A stretch of DNA of 9,307 nucleotides, taken from positions 1 to 9,307 of the forward strand of contig DATGIQ010000476.1 of the NCBI GenBank assembly GCA_035295665.1. Reading direction: 5' to 3'. The notes under the pieces were generated by a model. It made no database searches. It had not been told where the DNA came from and was given only the letters and a program-made list of their open reading frames with translations. The stretch comes from DATGIQ01 sp035295665 (GTDB lineage Bacteria; Planctomycetota; Planctomycetia; Gemmatales; Gemmataceae). Positions 7,068-9,307 of the stretch are shown here, one piece after another. The translations under genes were made by a program, and so were the position numbers. Each line of letters starts with the position of its first letter. The stretch's first letter is position 1.

Positions 7068-7910
7068 ATGAACAGCAAACGCCTGATCACCGTTGGCCAC
7101 AGTCCCGACCCAGATGACGCCTTCATGTTCTATGCCCTGGCCAACAGCAAGCTGGACACGGAGGAGCTGGTTTTCCGTCATCAGCTGGAAGACATCGAGA
7201 CGTTGAATCGGCGCGCGCTCCGCGGTGAGCTGGAAGTGACCGCCATTAGCATCCATGCCTACGCCCACCTGCTGGACAAATACGCTCTCTTGCCCAGCGG
7301 CTGTAGCATGGGGGATCGGTACGGTCCGATGGTGGTGGCGCGCCAGCCCATGTCCATCGACGAGCTGAAGAAGCGGCGCATCGCTATTCCAGGGACCATG
7401 ACCACCGCATTCCTGACGCTTCGGTTACTCCTGGCGGAAAGTTTTGCCTATGATGTGGTCCCATTCGATCAAATCCTCGATTTAATCCAGCAGGGTCGCT
7501 ACGAAGCCGGACTGATTATCCATGAAGGCCAGTTGACGTTTCAGAAACTAGGCTTACATCTGGTCGTGGATCTGGGTGTTTGGTGGCAAGAGCGGACCGG
7601 GCTGCCGCTCCCGCTGGGGGGCAACGCCGTCCGCCAGGATCTTGGCAAGCGCCTCATGCGCCAGATTAGCCGACTTGTCAAGGACAGCATCCGCTACGCT
7701 CTGGACCACCGCGATGAGGCCCTGGCTTACGCGCTTCGGTATGCCCGCAACATGGACAAGACGTTGGCCGACCGCTTTGTGGGAATGTACGTCAATGAAT
7801 GGACGCTGGACTATGGCCCCCGCGGCCGAGAAGCCGTGCGGAGGTTGCTGGACGAAGGTCATCGCGCCGGCATCATTCCTGCGCCGGTGGCGGTCGAGTT
7901 TGTGCAATGA
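7068..7910 (+). CDS. mqnD: MqnD-family protein, 1,4-dihydroxy-6-naphthoate synthase
   Basis: A 280-residue cytoplasmic enzyme of the MqnA/MqnD periplasmic-binding-protein-like fold. MqnD converts cyclic de-hypoxanthine futalosine to 1,4-dihydroxy-6-naphthoate in the futalosine route to menaquinone. The ATG at 7068 follows GAGGT (7055-7059) by eight bases; an earlier in-frame ATG at 6987 would add 27 unconserved residues. Matches to the family as remembered from Thermus MqnD: EDIETLNRRAL (41-51), the SG.S.G...GP..VAR stretch (77-92), AGLIIHEGQLTF (147-158) with His152 as the catalytic histidine, and VDLGVWWQERTGLPLPLG (167-184). The N-terminal loop is HSPDPDDAF rather than the usual SPCPNDTF. 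The C-terminus ends where the family ends. No other mqn gene is nearby. A close MqnD-like paralogue is the main alternative; MqnA is less likely given the WWQERTGLPLPLG motif. Confidence 0.88.
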   Translation: MNSKRLITVGHSPDPDDAFMFYALANSKLDTEELVFRHQLEDIETLNRRALRGELEVTAISIHAYAHLLDKYALLPSGCSMGDRYGPMVVARQPMSIDELKKRRIAIPGTMTTAFLTLRLLLAESFAYDVVPFDQILDLIQQGRYEAGLIIHEGQLTFQKLGLHLVVDLGVWWQERTGLPLPLGGNAVRQDLGKRLMRQISRLVKDSIRYALDHRDEALAYALRYARNMDKTLADRFVGMYVNEWTLDYGPRGREAVRRLLDEGHRAGIIPAPVAVEFVQ

Positions 7911-7929
7911 GCTTCTCTGCACCCAAGAC

Positions 7930-8007
7930 GTGGAGCGTTTGCGCGAGCTGACGCGAGCCATTGCAACGGCCGAAACCTTGGACGAGATTCGCCCTTTCGT
8001 CGATTAA
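7930..8007 (+). CDS. possible micro-ORF after mqnD
   Basis: A frame different from mqnD reads from a GTG at 7930 to a TAA at 8005-8007, giving 25 residues with the look of an amphipathic helix (VERLRELTRAIATAETLDEI then RPFVD). The same frame is open further upstream, with a TTG at 7900 overlapping the end of mqnD as another possible start. No clear ribosome-binding site precedes the GTG. It could be a short coupled gene, the remnant of a lost domain, or chance. Confidence 0.2.
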   Translation: MERLRELTRAIATAETLDEIRPFVD

Positions 8008-8045
8008 CTGCCAAAGTTTTCGTGGGCTGGGCGGAATCCCATACT

Positions 8046-9074
8046 TCATCCCTGTAACTCGTGACGCACCAGCCGGACCCCCTGCACCAGATTGGCTAAC
8101 TTGCGGCACGCCAGGAAGCGCGCCGTTTGGGAGAATCCGCAATCGGGAGTGATCTGCACACGCCCCGGCTCGATGAACCGTAGGACCGATCGTAAACGGT
8201 CTGCTATCAATTCCGGGGGCTCGATCCACGTATTCTTGACGTCCACCAATCCCACCGCCAGCTCCATCGGTGGTCGAATCTCGCGGGCCAGGTCGATCTC
8301 GGCCATTTCGCGATTGGCAAACTCTAGGGCCAGCTGGCCAACCGCGGCCCTGGCCAGGTGAGGGAAGAGCGGCCGATAGCTCCGGTGTCCTACGGGGCGG
8401 CCTCGATAATTGCCGAAGCACATGTGAAGGCTGATCTTGGCCCCGACGCCTGCCGTCGTCCGAGCGATCAACTCCAAGAACTGCTCGGGATGGTCCGGAT
8501 GACAGGCGAAGCTCGGTTCGTCCATCTGTAAAAAATCGACACCCTGCCGTACCAGGTCCTTCATTTCCCGGTTGACAATCGGCAACAGGGCGGCTGCGAT
8601 TTCGTCCCGATCTCGGTAGACGTTGCCGCCTTCCAGACACCCAGCCAGGGTGTACGGTCCGGGAATCGGAACCTTCACGGGTGCCGACGTGATCTCGCGG
8701 AGCCGCTGATATTCCTTCACAAGCCCCAACCCCTGCGGAGCAGCTAGCGGTGCAACACAGCGGTACTTGCTTCGCTGATCGTGAGCCGGCGGGCCCCAGC
8801 GGCGAGCTTGGGGCAACGGCTCGATGCCGGCAAGCCGATCATAAAAACCAAGGTTGAAATCGACGCGTTGCATCTCCCCGTCCGTGACGATGTCCGCTCC
8901 GGCACGAAGTTGGTCGTCGACGGCAAGACGCACGGCGTCCCGAATTGCCTCCGCTCGGTCCTCCGTTCCGAAAAGTTCGGGTTGGCGGCCTATATCCTCG
9001 CAACACTTGACGTACCAGCCGGGGAATGACCAGCTGCCAATTACCGTTGCAGGAAGCAAGGGAGGCGTACTCAT
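8046..9074 (-). CDS. stand-alone MetE catalytic-domain methyltransferase (cobalamin-independent methionine synthase-like)
   Basis: A 342-residue protein equivalent to the C-terminal zinc domain of MetE, lacking the N-terminal half of the roughly 750-residue enzyme. The TIM-barrel start is TVIGSWSFPGWY (10-21), followed by DIVTDGEMQR (61-70), VPIPGPYTLA (135-144) and QMDEPSF (183-189), where Asp185 matches the homocysteine-binding aspartate. Zinc ligands are complete: His217 and Cys219 in HMCFGN, Glu251 in LALEFANRE, and Cys312 in TPDCGF. It should therefore methylate a thiol, most simply homocysteine to methionine; the methyl donor of such short forms is often not 5-methyl-tetrahydrofolate polyglutamate and cannot be read here. 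The ATG at 9074 has GGGTGGA (9084-9090) nine bases upstream. It converges on mqnD with a 135-bp gap and is divergent from the gene at the window end. No methionine riboswitch was recognised in its 118-bp upstream region. Confidence 0.88.
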   Translation of the reverse strand: MSTPPLLPATVIGSWSFPGWYVKCCEDIGRQPELFGTEDRAEAIRDAVRLAVDDQLRAGADIVTDGEMQRVDFNLGFYDRLAGIEPLPQARRWGPPAHDQRSKYRCVAPLAAPQGLGLVKEYQRLREITSAPVKVPIPGPYTLAGCLEGGNVYRDRDEIAAALLPIVNREMKDLVRQGVDFLQMDEPSFACHPDHPEQFLELIARTTAGVGAKISLHMCFGNYRGRPVGHRSYRPLFPHLARAAVGQLALEFANREMAEIDLAREIRPPMELAVGLVDVKNTWIEPPELIADRLRSVLRFIEPGRVQITPDCGFSQTARFLACRKLANLVQGVRLVRHELQG

Positions 9075-9141
9075 AACGTAAAATCCACCCTCATGGCGGC
9101 AAGCCCATGGTCAAGTTGGCACCAAGATCCCAGCGCTACTG

Positions 9142-9147
9142 TACAAT
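9142..9147 (+). promoter_or_regulatory. candidate -10 element for the gene at the window end
   Basis: TACAAT stands 45 bases before the GTG at 9193. TTGGCA (9116-9121) is a possible -35 box, but the 20-bp spacer is longer than usual. The same region also lies upstream of the divergent MetE-like gene. Confidence 0.25.
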
Positions 9148-9192
9148 GGCCATTGCTCTCTGACCAGCGATCACCAAACACGGACGATCGAC

Positions 9193-9307
9193 GTGAATCT
9201 CCCGAAGCCAAATCGTCAAGACAGCAGCCGCTGGAACACGGTCCTGACAGCCACGCCGGTTATCCTGACCGTCCTGGGAACAGTCCTGGCTGGGCTCTCT
9301 TCCCGGG
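9193..9307 (+). CDS. N-terminus of a probable membrane protein (partial)
   Basis: An open frame from a GTG at 9193 runs off the window end. It reads a short polar N-terminus (MNLPKPNRQDSSRWN) and then a hydrophobic stretch, TVLTATPVILTVLGTVLAGL, like a first membrane helix, ending with LSSR. No in-frame ATG exists between the previous stop and this GTG, and no strong ribosome-binding site is visible, so the start is uncertain. The pattern recalls small planctomycete membrane proteins of unknown function, but too little is present to name a family. Confidence 0.5.
   Translation, partial: MNLPKPNRQDSSRWNTVLTATPVILTVLGTVLAGLSSR

Noticed and set aside
7873..8640. Minus-strand open frame of 255 codons overlapping the MetE-like gene and the mqnD end
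   Set aside because: It is a different frame of the MetE-like gene with arginine/proline/glycine-rich content and no motif; the true frame holds all zinc ligands.
9116..9125. TTGGCACCAA, a short inverted repeat in the MetE-like/membrane protein divergent gap
   Set aside because: Arms of four bases are expected by chance, and it overlaps the possible -35 region without further support as an operator.

Overview
The window reads as ordinary chromosome from a GC-rich (roughly 60% GC) bacterium, most likely a planctomycete. The pointers are a secreted DUF1080 (3-keto-disaccharide hydrolase) protein, a secreted parallel beta-helix protein, a Cache-type class III cyclase with a TPR-like tail ending in a tryptophan-aspartate-glycine motif, a futalosine-pathway MqnD, and sparse, mostly unlinked gene order. 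The phylum is inferred from gene content and style; there is no rRNA or other direct marker.

Layout. Bases 1-50 may hold the last codons of an upstream gene, followed by a hairpin (58-99). A secreted beta-helix protein (172-1470, +) and a membrane-bound adenylate/guanylate cyclase (1703-3841, +) follow. A 201-bp spacer contains a stem-loop candidate and two copies of a 12-bp sequence, the second placed as a -10 element for a possibly leaderless dihydroorotase mRNA (pyrC, 4043-5329, +). A 13-bp perfect hairpin separates pyrC from a convergent two-gene unit on the minus strand: an MpaB'-like oxygenase (6963-6115) and a secreted DUF1080 protein (6056-5388). Divergent from the oxygenase gene is mqnD (7068-7910, +), which converges on a stand-alone MetE catalytic-domain protein (9074-8046, -). 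The window ends in the first codons of a probable small membrane protein (from 9193, +).

The genes do not form one pathway. They cover pyrimidine synthesis (PyrC), menaquinone synthesis (MqnD), methyl transfer to a thiol (MetE-like), cyclic-nucleotide signalling, and extracellular or periplasmic carbohydrate-related functions (beta-helix, DUF1080). Only the oxygenase/DUF1080 pair looks co-transcribed. I found no tRNA, rRNA, CRISPR array, insertion sequence, prophage gene or other sign of a mobile or defence system, and nothing that convincingly represents a new biological system. The items worth a second look are regulatory (possible leaderless pyrC, the palindrome at 5344-5379), protein-level (a variant substrate-binding motif in MqnD, the sensor cyclase) and one possible micro-ORF after mqnD.
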